Shown in pieces: positions 7,191-16,096 of a DNA stretch of 27,880 nt. The notes beneath the pieces were generated by a model that did no database searches, was not told the DNA's origin, and was given only the letters and a program-made list of their open reading frames with translations. The stretch covers positions 1-27,880 of the forward strand of contig JAGLDI010000125.1 in assembly GCA_023145655.1 (NCBI GenBank). Direction: 5' to 3'. How positions within the stretch are numbered: position 1 is the stretch's first letter; every line of letters begins with the position of its first letter. The stretch is from Desulfuromusa sp. GTDB lineage: Bacteria; Desulfobacterota; Desulfuromonadia; Desulfuromonadales; Geopsychrobacteraceae. Position numbers and translations under genes: made by a program.

Positions 7191-7628
7191 CTAAGACAGA
7201 ACGCGGTAGGGAGATGTCGTATAGCTGTGATATTGCAGAGCATCATGCAGCGGTAACAAAGAATCAATTCGATCACGATTAACGGGGTGAGATACCCAGT
7301 GAAAAACTTCTTCCTCAGAAGACCATCTAACTTCAGGTGTTTCCTCACTGGGGGTCAATTCACCCGAAGCATAGTTAGCGGTAAAACATAAAATCAGGGT
7401 TTGTGGTGAAGAAATTTTGGACCAGATTACTGTAAGTTTAGCGTGGTTAATTGTTACCCCAGCCTCTTCCAGCACTTCGCGACTGAGGGCAAAGATGAGG
7501 GTTTCTCCCTCCTCAACTCTCCCTTGAGGCAATTCCCAACCACGGATGTGGTGCTTGACCAGAAGAATTTCATTTTCCCTGTTGCGAACCAGGCAACTGA
7601 CAACTAGAACGTGTTTTGGCAGGGTCAT
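7191..7628 (-). CDS. Nudix hydrolase
   Basis: A 145-residue cytoplasmic Nudix protein that hydrolyses a nucleoside diphosphate linked to another moiety, using Mg2+. The Nudix box is complete: G36, then E42, then R50-E51-V-L-E-E-A-G-V58 (pattern G-X5-E-X7-REUXEEXGU). The preceding GWELPQGRVEEGE is typical of RppH, MutT and ADP-sugar hydrolases alike, so the substrate cannot be assigned. I chose ATG at 7628, which overlaps the mltA stop by one base (TGATG), rather than the TTG one codon earlier. This implies translational coupling to mltA. Confidence 0.88.
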   Translation of the reverse strand: MTLPKHVLVVSCLVRNRENEILLVKHHIRGWELPQGRVEEGETLIFALSREVLEEAGVTINHAKLTVIWSKISSPQTLILCFTANYASGELTPSEETPEVRWSSEEEVFHWVSHPVNRDRIDSLLPLHDALQYHSYTTSPYRVLS

Positions 7629-8821
7629 CAATTAATGTCCCCATCCTTCACTTTAATTGGTTCAGTTTGACTTAGATGATCAACCGGATCATTCTTTGGC
7701 AATAAAATCCAGAGGCGACCATCCTGCTTCATTTTTCCGGCAATTTTTCCGGCATCATTCCCCATTCCCCAGAAAAAATCAGCCCTGACCCGCCCTTTGA
7801 TAGCACCACCGGTATCCTGAGCAACCATCAATTGCTGTAGTGGGAAATCAGTTCCGGGAAAGTTGGTAGAAAGAAAAACCGGTGCCCCAAGGGGAATTGT
7901 ACGTGGGTCAACGGCGAGGCTGCGCAAAGGGGTCAGTGGAATTCCCAAAGCGCCCGGGGGTGACTGAATATCCGCGGCTAAAGATCTGAAAAAAACATAA
8001 CTGGGGTTTTCATCGAGCAGAAGCTGACCATCCTCAGGGTTCTGTTTCACCCAGCGCATAATGTTCTGCATTGACATCTGATCCCGAGTCATCTCCTTAC
8101 GTTCCAACAATAATTTACCGATAGATCGATAGGGATAACCGTTTTGATTAGCATAACCAACCATGACCCGTTCGCCATTCGGTAAATGGATTCGACCTGA
8201 CCCCTGGATATGCAAAAAAAATACTTCAACCGGATCTTTCAGCCAGAATAATTCTTTACCTGTAAGGGGGTTTTCTCCTGCATCAATTTCACTACGTTCA
8301 AAATAAGGGACTACTCGGTTACCAATGACCCGGCCACGTAAACGATACCTATCCAATTCGGGGTAGATATCCGCCAAATCAACAATTAATAAATCTTCGG
8401 GTTGACGATAGAGTGGATATTTATACTTCTCAGTTTTTACCCGGCTACCTTCCAGTTCTGGACCGTAGTAACCAGTGATCAAACCAGTGGAGCTTCCATC
8501 CTCGTTACGAATCTCGTTGGGTTGAAAAAAATCTTCAAAAAACTTACGGGCGCGCTGATCAGAAACATGACCCAGGGCTAAGGCTTCGGCACAAACCATC
8601 TGCCACTGCTTTCTCTTGCCAATTGCCTTACAACTTTTTTGAAATACTTCCAGTGCAGCAGCGGGGTGGTCCAATAGCCAGCCATCAACCTGTTCCCAAT
8701 TCACCGCCTTGAACGGTGGCTCAACTACAACAACGAGAGGAGCTTCCTCTGGAGGCTCAACCGACTTACCAACACAACCAGCAAGCAGAATAATCAGGAG
8801 ATAAAAAAGAATTCGTTGCAT
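7628..8821 (-). CDS. mltA: membrane-bound lytic murein transglycosylase A (lipoprotein)
   Basis: A 397-residue lipoprotein that cleaves peptidoglycan glycan strands to give 1,6-anhydro ends. The start MQRILFYLLIILLAGC has a lipobox (LAGC, Cys16); the next residue is Val, consistent with sorting to the outer membrane. The MltA domain includes GLITGYYGPELEGSR, and the C-terminal 3D domain includes AQDTGGAIKGRVRADFFWG, holding the catalytic Asp region. I selected ATG at 8821 because it begins the signal peptide; an upstream ATG at 8869 would overlap priA and put a hydrophilic tail before the signal. The gene sits 19 bases after priA and overlaps the Nudix gene. Confidence 0.92.
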   Translation of the reverse strand: MQRILFYLLIILLAGCVGKSVEPPEEAPLVVVVEPPFKAVNWEQVDGWLLDHPAAALEVFQKSCKAIGKRKQWQMVCAEALALGHVSDQRARKFFEDFFQPNEIRNEDGSSTGLITGYYGPELEGSRVKTEKYKYPLYRQPEDLLIVDLADIYPELDRYRLRGRVIGNRVVPYFERSEIDAGENPLTGKELFWLKDPVEVFFLHIQGSGRIHLPNGERVMVGYANQNGYPYRSIGKLLLERKEMTRDQMSMQNIMRWVKQNPEDGQLLLDENPSYVFFRSLAADIQSPPGALGIPLTPLRSLAVDPRTIPLGAPVFLSTNFPGTDFPLQQLMVAQDTGGAIKGRVRADFFWGMGNDAGKIAGKMKQDGRLWILLPKNDPVDHLSQTEPIKVKDGDIN

Positions 8822-8840
8822 CGTCTCAATTCCAAAAAGT

Positions 8841-11039
8841 TTAAAGCATCTCAATAGGATCGACATCAATACTCAAATTGACCTGCCGGGGCAATTGTTT
8901 GATTCCACCGTCAAGATAATTCAGCAACCGTCGAAGTGCCGACCGATCCGTTGATTTTAACAAAATCTGATAGCGACTTCTACCACGCAGCCGTGACAAT
9001 GGACAAGGGCTGGGGCCAAGAACCTCAACCGAGTGGGCCATATCGGTCAGGTAATGACCGAACTGATGAGCAGCAGCCTTAACCTGGGGAGGCTGATTTC
9101 CGGAAAAAACCAGGTTAACCAGATGACCATAGGGGGGGTAGCCAAGTTCCTCCCGGAAGGGGATCTCTTGCTGGTAAAAGTCCTGATAGTCCTGTTCTGC
9201 TGCACAACTTAATGCATAGTGATCAGGGTTATAAGACTGAATAAGCACCCTGCCCCCGCCACTGGTCCGCCCGGCCCGCCCGGCAACCTGGGTAAAGAGA
9301 GAAAAACTGCGTTCACCGGAACGGAAATCGGGAAAGTTAAGGATACTGTCAGCACCTAATACCCCGACCAGTGATACACCGGGAAAATCGTGCCCTTTAG
9401 CAATCATCTGCGTACCAACCAGAATATCAATTTTACCAGCCAGCATTTGAGAAGTTATTTTATGATGTGCCCCTTTGCGGCTGGTGGTATCTCGATCCAT
9501 ACGGACAATTGTGGCGGAAGGGAAAAGTTCGATCAATTCCTGTTCAAGCCGTTCAGTTCCCGCCCCCTGTGGTTCAATATTCAAACCATGACACTTATTA
9601 CATTGTTCCGGGACAACATCAGTATAATCACAATAATGGCATCTCAATTGGCGACTCTGTTGATGATAAGTCAGAGTGATGTCACAATTGGGACAATGAA
9701 AGCTTCCACCACAGTCCGTACAGAGTAAAAAGGGGGCAAAACCGCGACGATTCAACAACAGCAGAATTTGCTCACGGCTCTCCAGTGCCTGTTGAATTGC
9801 CTCAACAAGAACATTGGACAGTGATCCTTCGATGACCTGCTCCCTTAAATCGAGCAACTCAACCTGAGGGAGGTCTCCACCATGAACCCGTTTATTCAGA
9901 GAGAGTCGGGTCAGTCCCCCCTGTTCACTCCGGTAATAACTGGATAACGAAGGGGTTGCGCTGCCCAGCAATACAGGACAACTCTGTTGTTGACCACGAA
10001 CCAGCGCAAGATCACGGGCATTATAACGAAATCCCTCACCCTGCTTGTAGCTGGATTCATGTTCTTCATCAACCACGATAAGGCCAAGATTCGGTAATGG
10101 GGCAAAAACAGCAGAGCGGACACCAATAACAATTTGTATCTTGTTACGCAAAATCTCCCGCCAAGCATCATAACGTTCAATTGCAGACAATCCACTGTGC
10201 AAGATAGCAATCTTGCACCCCCTGGATTCAAATCTGGCCCGGAATCTTGCAACTAATTGAGGGGTCAATGCTATTTCTGGAACCAGAATTAATGCCTGTC
10301 GCTCAGCCTGCAGACATTGTTCAACAACATGCAGATAAACTTCGGTCTTCCCGCTTCCGGTCACCCCATGGAGCAGAAAACCGGAAAAAACCTGGTTACT
10401 GATGACTTTGTTGATCTTAGAAACAGCTTCAGTTTGCGCCTTGTTAAGGGTCAGGATTTTATCTTCAGGTAAACATTCTGTCCGGAAAGGATCGTGAATA
10501 AATTCCCTCTCACACACCGCTAGAGCCCCTATTTCGACCAAACGCTTAAGTGCTGCATGGGGCGAAGCAAACCGCTGCCGCAGCTGGTTTAAAGCAACAG
10601 TTTTCTGCTCAACAATATACTGCAACAACTCCCGCTGCAGCTTGCCACGAGGGACAATATCGTGATTCAGTGGCTGGTAATGGGGTTCCATCTGAATTTT
10701 TGTGGTTTGTTTTTCGTTGCCAAGGCCCGCAGGTAATGCAGTACGGATCACCTGCCCAATCGGATAGCAGTAGTACTCTGCCGCCCAGCGCAGCAATCTG
10801 ATCAATTCAGGGGTTAAAATTACCTCCTCATCGAGGAGTTCTCCGATACATTTTAAATCACTGGATTGACCCTCTCTGATGGCACAGACAAAGCCCATTG
10901 TCACTCTGTGACCAAAAGGGATCTTGACCCGCATTCCAACCTGAACAGCATCATTCAGATCAGCAGGGATCTGATATGAGAATAGCTGCTTAAGTGGGAC
11001 CGCTACGGCAATATCTGCAATTAATTGGGTCAAAATCAT
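8841..11039 (-). CDS. priA: primosomal replication-restart helicase PriA
   Basis: A 732-residue superfamily 2 DNA helicase that reloads the replisome at stalled forks. An N-terminal 3' DNA-binding domain covers about 1-105, then a winged-helix region. Walker A is GVTGSGKT (225-232) and Walker B is DEEH (324-327). The cysteine cluster CTDCGGSFHCPNCD and CHYCDYTD...CNKC binds two zinc ions. Motifs QMIAKGHDFP and QVAGRAGR complete the helicase core. All key residues are intact and length is normal. Ribosome site before the ATG at 11039 is weak. It heads the priA-mltA-Nudix run. Confidence 0.96.
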   Translation of the reverse strand: MILTQLIADIAVAVPLKQLFSYQIPADLNDAVQVGMRVKIPFGHRVTMGFVCAIREGQSSDLKCIGELLDEEVILTPELIRLLRWAAEYYCYPIGQVIRTALPAGLGNEKQTTKIQMEPHYQPLNHDIVPRGKLQRELLQYIVEQKTVALNQLRQRFASPHAALKRLVEIGALAVCEREFIHDPFRTECLPEDKILTLNKAQTEAVSKINKVISNQVFSGFLLHGVTGSGKTEVYLHVVEQCLQAERQALILVPEIALTPQLVARFRARFESRGCKIAILHSGLSAIERYDAWREILRNKIQIVIGVRSAVFAPLPNLGLIVVDEEHESSYKQGEGFRYNARDLALVRGQQQSCPVLLGSATPSLSSYYRSEQGGLTRLSLNKRVHGGDLPQVELLDLREQVIEGSLSNVLVEAIQQALESREQILLLLNRRGFAPFLLCTDCGGSFHCPNCDITLTYHQQSRQLRCHYCDYTDVVPEQCNKCHGLNIEPQGAGTERLEQELIELFPSATIVRMDRDTTSRKGAHHKITSQMLAGKIDILVGTQMIAKGHDFPGVSLVGVLGADSILNFPDFRSGERSFSLFTQVAGRAGRTSGGGRVLIQSYNPDHYALSCAAEQDYQDFYQQEIPFREELGYPPYGHLVNLVFSGNQPPQVKAAAHQFGHYLTDMAHSVEVLGPSPCPLSRLRGRSRYQILLKSTDRSALRRLLNYLDGGIKQLPRQVNLSIDVDPIEML

Positions 11040-11068
11040 CTCTCTACTGCTTTGAATTCTTAACCAGA

Positions 11069-11100
11069 AAGCCCCTCACCACAAAGAGTGTAAGGGGCTT
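11069..11100 (-). terminator. hairpin terminator after DAHP synthase
   Basis: Arms AAGCCCCT (11069-11076) and AGGGGCTT (11093-11100) around a 16-base loop. It lies downstream of the DAHP synthase stop on the minus strand and is followed there by the moderately T-rich TTTCTGGTT. Confidence 0.6.
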
Positions 11101-11138
11101 AAATGAGATAACATTATCTCCAGAGTCGCAACAGTTGA

Positions 11139-12155
11139 TCAGTCCCGATAGCCGAGAAAATCCAACAATTGATCTATTTCCTCCATTAATTCGGAAAAAT
11201 ATTCTCCAGATAAACTCTGCGCACCATCACAAAGAGCCAGAGCAGGATTAGGATGAACCTCCATCATCACCCCATGAGCTCCGGCGACCAAAGCGGCCTT
11301 GGTCATCACTGGAACCAACATCCGCTTCCCGGTAGCATGGCTTGGATCAACGATAATGGGTAAATGACTCATCTCCCGAATCAATGGGACAACAGAGAGA
11401 TCCAGAGTATTCCGGGTGGCTTTTTCAAAGGTGCGGATACCACGTTCACACAGCACTACATTCTTGTTTCCCTCAGCAAGAATATACTCTGCCGCCGCTA
11501 GAAACTCCTCAATTGTTGCACTCATTCCACGTTTCAGCAGCACCGGATGTCTGGTTTTACCAACCTCCTTAAGAAGATCAAAATTCTGCATATTACGGGC
11601 TCCAATCTGCAACATATCTGCATATTGGCACACTGTATCAAGCTGCTCTATCCGCATTACCTCAGTCACCACCGGTAGATCATAGGCCCGACCGGCCTGC
11701 TGCAAATACTTCAACCCCTCCAATCCAAGCCCCTGAAAAGAGTGAGGGCCCGTGCGCGGTTTATAAGCACCTCCTCGCAACATTCTGGCACCACCAGCCT
11801 TGACCTCCTTGGCGGCAACCATCATCTGTTCCTCAGTTTCAATTGAGCAAGGTCCGGCAATAATCACCGGTCTCTGTCCATCCCCAAATTTTACCCCACT
11901 GACATCGATAACAGACGCCTTCGGGTGAAAGTCACGAGAAGCCATCTTATAAGGTTTGCTGACATGAATGGTCTCTCGCACCCCCGGCAGAGTACGAATC
12001 GTTGAATCGTCAACATAACCCTGATTACCAAGAACTCCGATTGCGGTTCTTAAACTTCCAGGAATCGGTTCTGCCGTCAGACCCATCGTTTTCACTGCTG
12101 CGATAACCTGGTCGACTTGTTCTTTAGTTGCGTGATGATGCATGACAATAAGCAT
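11139..12155 (-). CDS. aroF: 3-deoxy-7-phosphoheptulonate synthase (DAHP synthase, type I-beta)
   Basis: A 338-residue enzyme that condenses phosphoenolpyruvate with erythrose 4-phosphate, the first step to aromatic amino acids. Residues of about 1-67 form the ferredoxin-like regulatory domain found in Thermotoga-type enzymes (MLIVMHHHATKEQVDQV start). The barrel holds GPCSIET, KPRTGPHSFQG, ERGIRTFE and DPSHATGK, which supply the phosphate and metal ligands. The regulatory domain suggests feedback control by tyrosine or phenylalanine, as known for that type. AAGGAG lies five bases before the ATG. The aminotransferase upstream on the same strand may act in the same metabolism, though the 133-base gap leaves linkage uncertain. 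Confidence 0.93.
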   Translation of the reverse strand: MLIVMHHHATKEQVDQVIAAVKTMGLTAEPIPGSLRTAIGVLGNQGYVDDSTIRTLPGVRETIHVSKPYKMASRDFHPKASVIDVSGVKFGDGQRPVIIAGPCSIETEEQMMVAAKEVKAGGARMLRGGAYKPRTGPHSFQGLGLEGLKYLQQAGRAYDLPVVTEVMRIEQLDTVCQYADMLQIGARNMQNFDLLKEVGKTRHPVLLKRGMSATIEEFLAAAEYILAEGNKNVVLCERGIRTFEKATRNTLDLSVVPLIREMSHLPIIVDPSHATGKRMLVPVMTKAALVAGAHGVMMEVHPNPALALCDGAQSLSGEYFSELMEEIDQLLDFLGYRD

Positions 12156-12288
12156 AAAAACTCCTTAAACAGGAAAAATCTGGGGCACTTCAAACATATG
12201 GTTGCCAAATTGGAAATCGACAGAGGTTCATCGACACTTTCAGAGAGAACCCATCCAGAATAACAGCCGACAAACCAGCGGGAAAGAG

Positions 12289-13443
12289 TTACTCCCCCCG
12301 CTCCCTTAAATAAACGTCCAGCCGTTCCAATGCTCTGGCAATTTCAGCATAAGGACGGGTATAGGAAAAACGTAAAAACCCTTCAGCACCCTGTCCAAAA
12401 TCGATACCAGGAGTTATAGCAACACCAGTTTTCTCAAGGATATCAAGGGCCAGTCTTTGTGAATTGGGATCAATATGTCGTGCATCGGCAAGGACATAAA
12501 AAGCTCCTTTCGGCTCAAAATGCACACCAAAACCGAGCTTTTTTAGATTTGTGACTATTTTTTTGCGCCGTTTATCATAAATTCCCCGCATTTCTGCAAC
12601 ATCATCTCCACACTGTTGCAAAGCAGCAATTCCACCCCGCTGAACAAAATGGTTCGCACAGATCAAAAAATTCTGGTGCAAGGTTTGCAAGGTCCGCATA
12701 CAGGAAAGGGGAGCAATCAGATACCCCAATCGCCAGCCAGTCATTGCGTAAGCTTTGGAGAATCCCCCCAGAACAAATGCATCCTGAGTGAACTCTAGAA
12801 TAGAATGCTCATCCCCCTGATAAGTCAAGCCATGATAAATTTCATCTGAGATGATCGGAATTGGCAGTTCTGAGAGCCTCTGCATATCTTCACCGGAGAG
12901 AACAGAACCCGCTGGGTTTGAGGGAGAGTTAATCAACAGCCCACGGGTTTTGTCAGTTATTAACGCCCTGACCTGATCGACCCGCGGCTGAAATCCATTT
13001 TCTGCAGCAGTCCGTAATAGAACCGGAGTCCCTCCTGAAAACTTAACAAACCCGGGATAGCACGCATAGCCGGGATCACTGAGAATCAGTTCATCACCAT
13101 CGTTGAGAATTGTGGAAAAAAGGAGCAGCATCAATGGACTGGTTCCGGAAGAAACCACGACCTGCTCAGGGACAATGTTAACGCCATAATAGTTGTGATA
13201 GTGGCGGCAGATTTCCTGGCGAAGTTCCAGCAATCCGAGAGAATGGGTATAGGATGTCGCCCCCTCTGCCAAAGCCTGACCGGTTGCCGCAAGAATGGCC
13301 GGAGGAGTTTTGAAATCGGGCTCGCCCAGACAGAGATAAATAATATCCCGGCCATCCGCTTCCAACTGCTTGGCGCGTTCCATTAACTCCATTGCCAGAA
13401 AAGGCTCAACCACCCCGGCACGATTTGAAATTGGTATCTGCAT
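12289..13443 (-). CDS. class I/II PLP-dependent aminotransferase
   Basis: A 384-residue fold-type I aminotransferase from the ATG at 13443. Landmarks are LGEPDFKTP near the N-terminus, NSPSNPAG, the ISDEIYHGL Asp/Tyr pair, the Schiff-base lysine in GGFSKAYAMTGWRLGYL (K230), and the C-terminal FLRFSYTRP arginine that binds the substrate carboxylate. The donor could be aspartate, alanine or an aromatic amino acid; its position next to DAHP synthase makes an aromatic role plausible but unproven. The ATG has AGGGA eight bases upstream; a TTG at 13503 would add 20 residues without family likeness. Confidence 0.9.
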   Translation of the reverse strand: MQIPISNRAGVVEPFLAMELMERAKQLEADGRDIIYLCLGEPDFKTPPAILAATGQALAEGATSYTHSLGLLELRQEICRHYHNYYGVNIVPEQVVVSSGTSPLMLLLFSTILNDGDELILSDPGYACYPGFVKFSGGTPVLLRTAAENGFQPRVDQVRALITDKTRGLLINSPSNPAGSVLSGEDMQRLSELPIPIISDEIYHGLTYQGDEHSILEFTQDAFVLGGFSKAYAMTGWRLGYLIAPLSCMRTLQTLHQNFLICANHFVQRGGIAALQQCGDDVAEMRGIYDKRRKKIVTNLKKLGFGVHFEPKGAFYVLADARHIDPNSQRLALDILEKTGVAITPGIDFGQGAEGFLRFSYTRPYAEIARALERLDVYLRERGE

Positions 13444-13532
13444 ATTCTTTATCCCTGTTATCCGACTCGCGCTCAGATTAATCCTCGTCCCCCCTGATTG
13501 CAACCATTTTACGAACTAATTCAAAGAGGAAT

Positions 13533-13558
13533 CGTAGTTGCAATGGATAGCAACTACG
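13533..13558. promoter_or_regulatory. 9-base inverted repeat between divergent genes (operator or leader hairpin)
   Basis: CGTAGTTGC (13533-13541) and GCAACTACG (13550-13558) are perfect arms around an 8-base spacer, in the region shared by the divergent aminotransferase and cytochrome c genes. No T-run follows on either strand, so a binding site or leader structure is more likely than a terminator. Confidence 0.5.
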
Positions 13559-13649
13559 GGGTAAATTGCTAGTTTACTCATCATAACCTTTTTTGTGAAA
13601 CCAGCAAATATTTTGCGGTGAGAACATATTCTCAGAAGAAAGCCCACGA

Positions 13650-13970
13650 ATGAAAGTAATAACTTCAATATTACTGACCCTGTTTCTCTGTGGGCTCTTC
13701 CCCGTTGTCGCAATCTCTGCAAAAGGTTCTGAACCGGTTATGAATTTAATCCGGGAGCTGGGATGTAAAGGTTGTCATATGATTTATGGCAAAGGAAGTT
13801 CTTTGGCGACCGATCTCACTGAGGTAGGAAGTCGATTGACAGCCGCACAAATAGAAGAGTTTTTGTCAGCCGATCCAGCAACCCGAACGAAGGACTTCAT
13901 GCCAAGCTACAGTTCACTGTCAAGAGAAGAACGACAACTCATCAGTGAATATCTCTACAACCTTCACTAA
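13650..13970 (+). CDS. small periplasmic monoheme cytochrome c
   Basis: A 106-residue secreted cytochrome. Residues 1-24 are a signal peptide with cleavage near ISA. The single heme motif is CKGCH soon after, and M in DFMPSYSSLS is the likely sixth ligand, as in class I cytochromes c. The C-terminal helix SREERQLISEYLYNL is standard for the fold. It would carry electrons in the periplasm; partners are unknown. It is divergent from the aminotransferase and 23 bases upstream of trmB, which may place it in the same transcript by chance rather than function. Confidence 0.88.
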   Translation: MKVITSILLTLFLCGLFPVVAISAKGSEPVMNLIRELGCKGCHMIYGKGSSLATDLTEVGSRLTAAQIEEFLSADPATRTKDFMPSYSSLSREERQLISEYLYNLH

Positions 13971-13993
13971 CTTCCTGAAAAAGAAAACTCGAT

Positions 13994-14683
13994 ATGTCAC
14001 AACGAATGACACTGATTACCTCCCCTGTATTTATTCCTGAGGCACGGTTAAAAACTGCGGGTAACTTTACGACTCTGTTTGGCAACAACAACCCGATAGC
14101 CCTTGAGATTGGTTGTGGTATTGGTGATTTCATTATTCAGATTGCCCAACGTCACCCGGAGCAAAATTTTATTGCTATTGATATTTTTAATCAGGGTTGC
14201 CGCCAGACCTGCAGCCGGATTGAATCTTCAGGACTGACCAACATTTTGATGATGCGCATAGAGGCGCGCTATCTGATGTATCAATATCTGAGAAAAGAGA
14301 GTTTACAAGCGATCTATATCAACTGCCCCGATCCCTGGCCAAAAAAACGGCAGCGCAAGAGAAGGCTTCTCAATCAGAATTTTCTTGATCTGGCACTCTA
14401 CTGCTTACAGGATCATGGTGAGCTGAACTTCTGTAGCGACTTTATCGATTACGGGGAATCCGCAGCAGAATTACTCAGCGGAGATCGACGGTTGAAGAAT
14501 TTGCTCCCAACACCCTATACTCATTATTTGGGGGATTATCCAATTTCAAAATATATGCAGCGCTTTCTTGACCTGGGGCAACCGATTTTTCTCTGTCGTT
14601 ACAGCAAAAAAACTGATCTTAAAATCGATCCGCCGCAGTTGGATAAGGGGTTTCGGCTCCGCTGGGGCAAGGGGGGAGAGTGA
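13994..14683 (+). CDS. trmB: tRNA (guanine-N7-)-methyltransferase
   Basis: A 229-residue S-adenosylmethionine enzyme that makes m7G46 in tRNA. The AdoMet-binding loop is EIGCGIGDF (38-46), and PDPWPKKRQRKRR (112-124) is the hallmark of the family. The later motif that usually reads T/S-K-Y-E reads SKYMQRF here, with Met in place of Glu. A second ATG at 14006 is possible; neither has a strong ribosome site. The stop overlaps the truD start (GTGA), so the two tRNA-modification genes are translationally coupled. Confidence 0.9.
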   Translation: MSQRMTLITSPVFIPEARLKTAGNFTTLFGNNNPIALEIGCGIGDFIIQIAQRHPEQNFIAIDIFNQGCRQTCSRIESSGLTNILMMRIEARYLMYQYLRKESLQAIYINCPDPWPKKRQRKRRLLNQNFLDLALYCLQDHGELNFCSDFIDYGESAAELLSGDRRLKNLLPTPYTHYLGDYPISKYMQRFLDLGQPIFLCRYSKKTDLKIDPPQLDKGFRLRWGKGGE

Positions 14684-15879
14684 ACTGGCTAACCGAAGAT
14701 CTTCCCGGTATCGGTGGGATCTATAAACAGACGATAGAGGATTTTCAGGTTGATGAGATCCCTCTCTATTCCTGCTCTGGCAAAGGTGAACATCTTTATC
14801 TGTGGATTGAAAAGTCTGGGATTACCACTCGCAACCTACTCGTTCAACTGGCAAAAGGGTTAAAGATCAAAGAGCGTGATCTCGGTTATGCCGGGCTGAA
14901 AGATGCACGGGCTCTGACCCGACAAATGATCTCAGTTCCACTAAGGCAACTGGATCAAATTGAAAAGCTTAAACTGAATCACGCCAAAATACTCCAGATT
15001 AATCGTCACGAAAATAAACTTCGCCTTGGTCACCTCACCGGCAACCGTTTTATCATCACCCTTCGTAAAACCGGATCAGAAGCCCTGCCCCATGCTAAAC
15101 TTATTCTGGAGCAACTGGAAAAACGTGGGGTGCCTAATCTCTTTGGTGAGCAGCGCTACGGGGTTCTTGGAAATTCGGCAGAGCTAGGTAAGCTGCTGAT
15201 ACAGAAGAAATATCCCCAGTTCTGCCGGGAATATCTTGGCAATCCACAGCTCATTCACAATCCGAATTGGCAGAAAGCGGCAGGGCTCTATCGACAAGGT
15301 AAAATTCAGGAAGCTCTCGACCAGCTGCCTGGAGAAATGGACGACGAACGCCATTTACTGCAGCTGCTCTGCAATGGGAAATCTCACCAGGTGGCGATCT
15401 TTTCCCTGCCAAAAAATTTACTACGGCTTTTCCTCTCTGCGGCACAAGCCGATTTCTTCGATCAACTTCTGCGGCAAAGATTGCCGGAGCTTGATCAGCT
15501 TAAGAATGGTGATATTGCGGTCAAACACATCAATGGGGCATGTTTCAGGGTAGAACAAGCTGCTGCCGAACAATCCCGGGCCGATAACTTTGAAATTAGC
15601 CCATCAGCACCGCTGTTCGGCAGTAAAGTCATGATCGCTACAGGAAACCCCGGGGAAACGGAACTGAAGATGCTGAGAAAGAGTGGATTATCTCTGGAGA
15701 GTTGGAAACTTGGTAGAGGGTTAACTATGTCGGGAGAACGCCGACCATTCAGAGTTCCCTTTAACAATCCTGAAATTATTGATCACGGAGAAAACTTTAT
15801 CACCTTCCGTTTTGTTTTACCCAAAGGGAGCTACGCCACCAGCGTCTTGCGAGAACTGATTAAACAGCCTCAAATCTGA
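14680..15879 (+). CDS. truD: tRNA pseudouridine(13) synthase TruD
   Basis: A 399-residue pseudouridine synthase that isomerises U13 of certain tRNAs. The N-terminal block FQVDEIPLYSCSGKGEHLYLWIEK in pieces and the catalytic loop GYAGLKDARA (Asp75) identify the family; VPNLFGEQRYG and the C-terminal LPKGSYATSVLREL complete it. It starts at GTG overlapping the trmB stop and has a G-rich ribosome site immediately upstream (GGGGGGAGA). The central insertion domain is present and length is normal. Transcription likely ends before the iclR promoter, though no T-run terminator follows. Confidence 0.93.
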   Translation: MNWLTEDLPGIGGIYKQTIEDFQVDEIPLYSCSGKGEHLYLWIEKSGITTRNLLVQLAKGLKIKERDLGYAGLKDARALTRQMISVPLRQLDQIEKLKLNHAKILQINRHENKLRLGHLTGNRFIITLRKTGSEALPHAKLILEQLEKRGVPNLFGEQRYGVLGNSAELGKLLIQKKYPQFCREYLGNPQLIHNPNWQKAAGLYRQGKIQEALDQLPGEMDDERHLLQLLCNGKSHQVAIFSLPKNLLRLFLSAAQADFFDQLLRQRLPELDQLKNGDIAVKHINGACFRVEQAAAEQSRADNFEISPSAPLFGSKVMIATGNPGETELKMLRKSGLSLESWKLGRGLTMSGERRPFRVPFNNPEIIDHGENFITFRFVLPKGSYATSVLRELIKQPQI

Positions 15880-15884
15880 AACTA

Positions 15885-15900
15885 GTGTCATGTGTGACAC
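15885..15900. promoter_or_regulatory. palindrome upstream of the IclR-type gene (candidate operator)
   Basis: GTGTCA-TGTG-TGACAC is a perfect 6-base inverted repeat with a 4-base centre, 51 bases upstream of the -35 element. No T-run follows, so it does not look like a truD terminator. Autoregulatory binding by the IclR protein is a reasonable guess. Confidence 0.45.
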
Positions 15901-15951
15901 GACACCAGCCCGACAAACCAAAAGAAAAAAACATAAAAAATCCGGTTTTAT

Positions 15952-15980
15952 TTGACAATAATAGAACGGCATTCTACAAT
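15952..15980 (+). promoter_or_regulatory. sigma-70 promoter of the IclR-family gene
   Basis: TTGACA (15952-15957) and TACAAT (15975-15980) are spaced by 17 bases. The implied leader to the ATG at 16097 is about 110 bases long. Confidence 0.75.
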
Positions 15981-16096
15981 TAATCTAATGGGGATCAATT
16001 CCAGTTATCTGCAACCGATCAGGATTGATAAAAGCACAACCCGAAGATGCTATAAATACACCACATATAGGAAAATACCAGAAGGGGATAGTAGCC

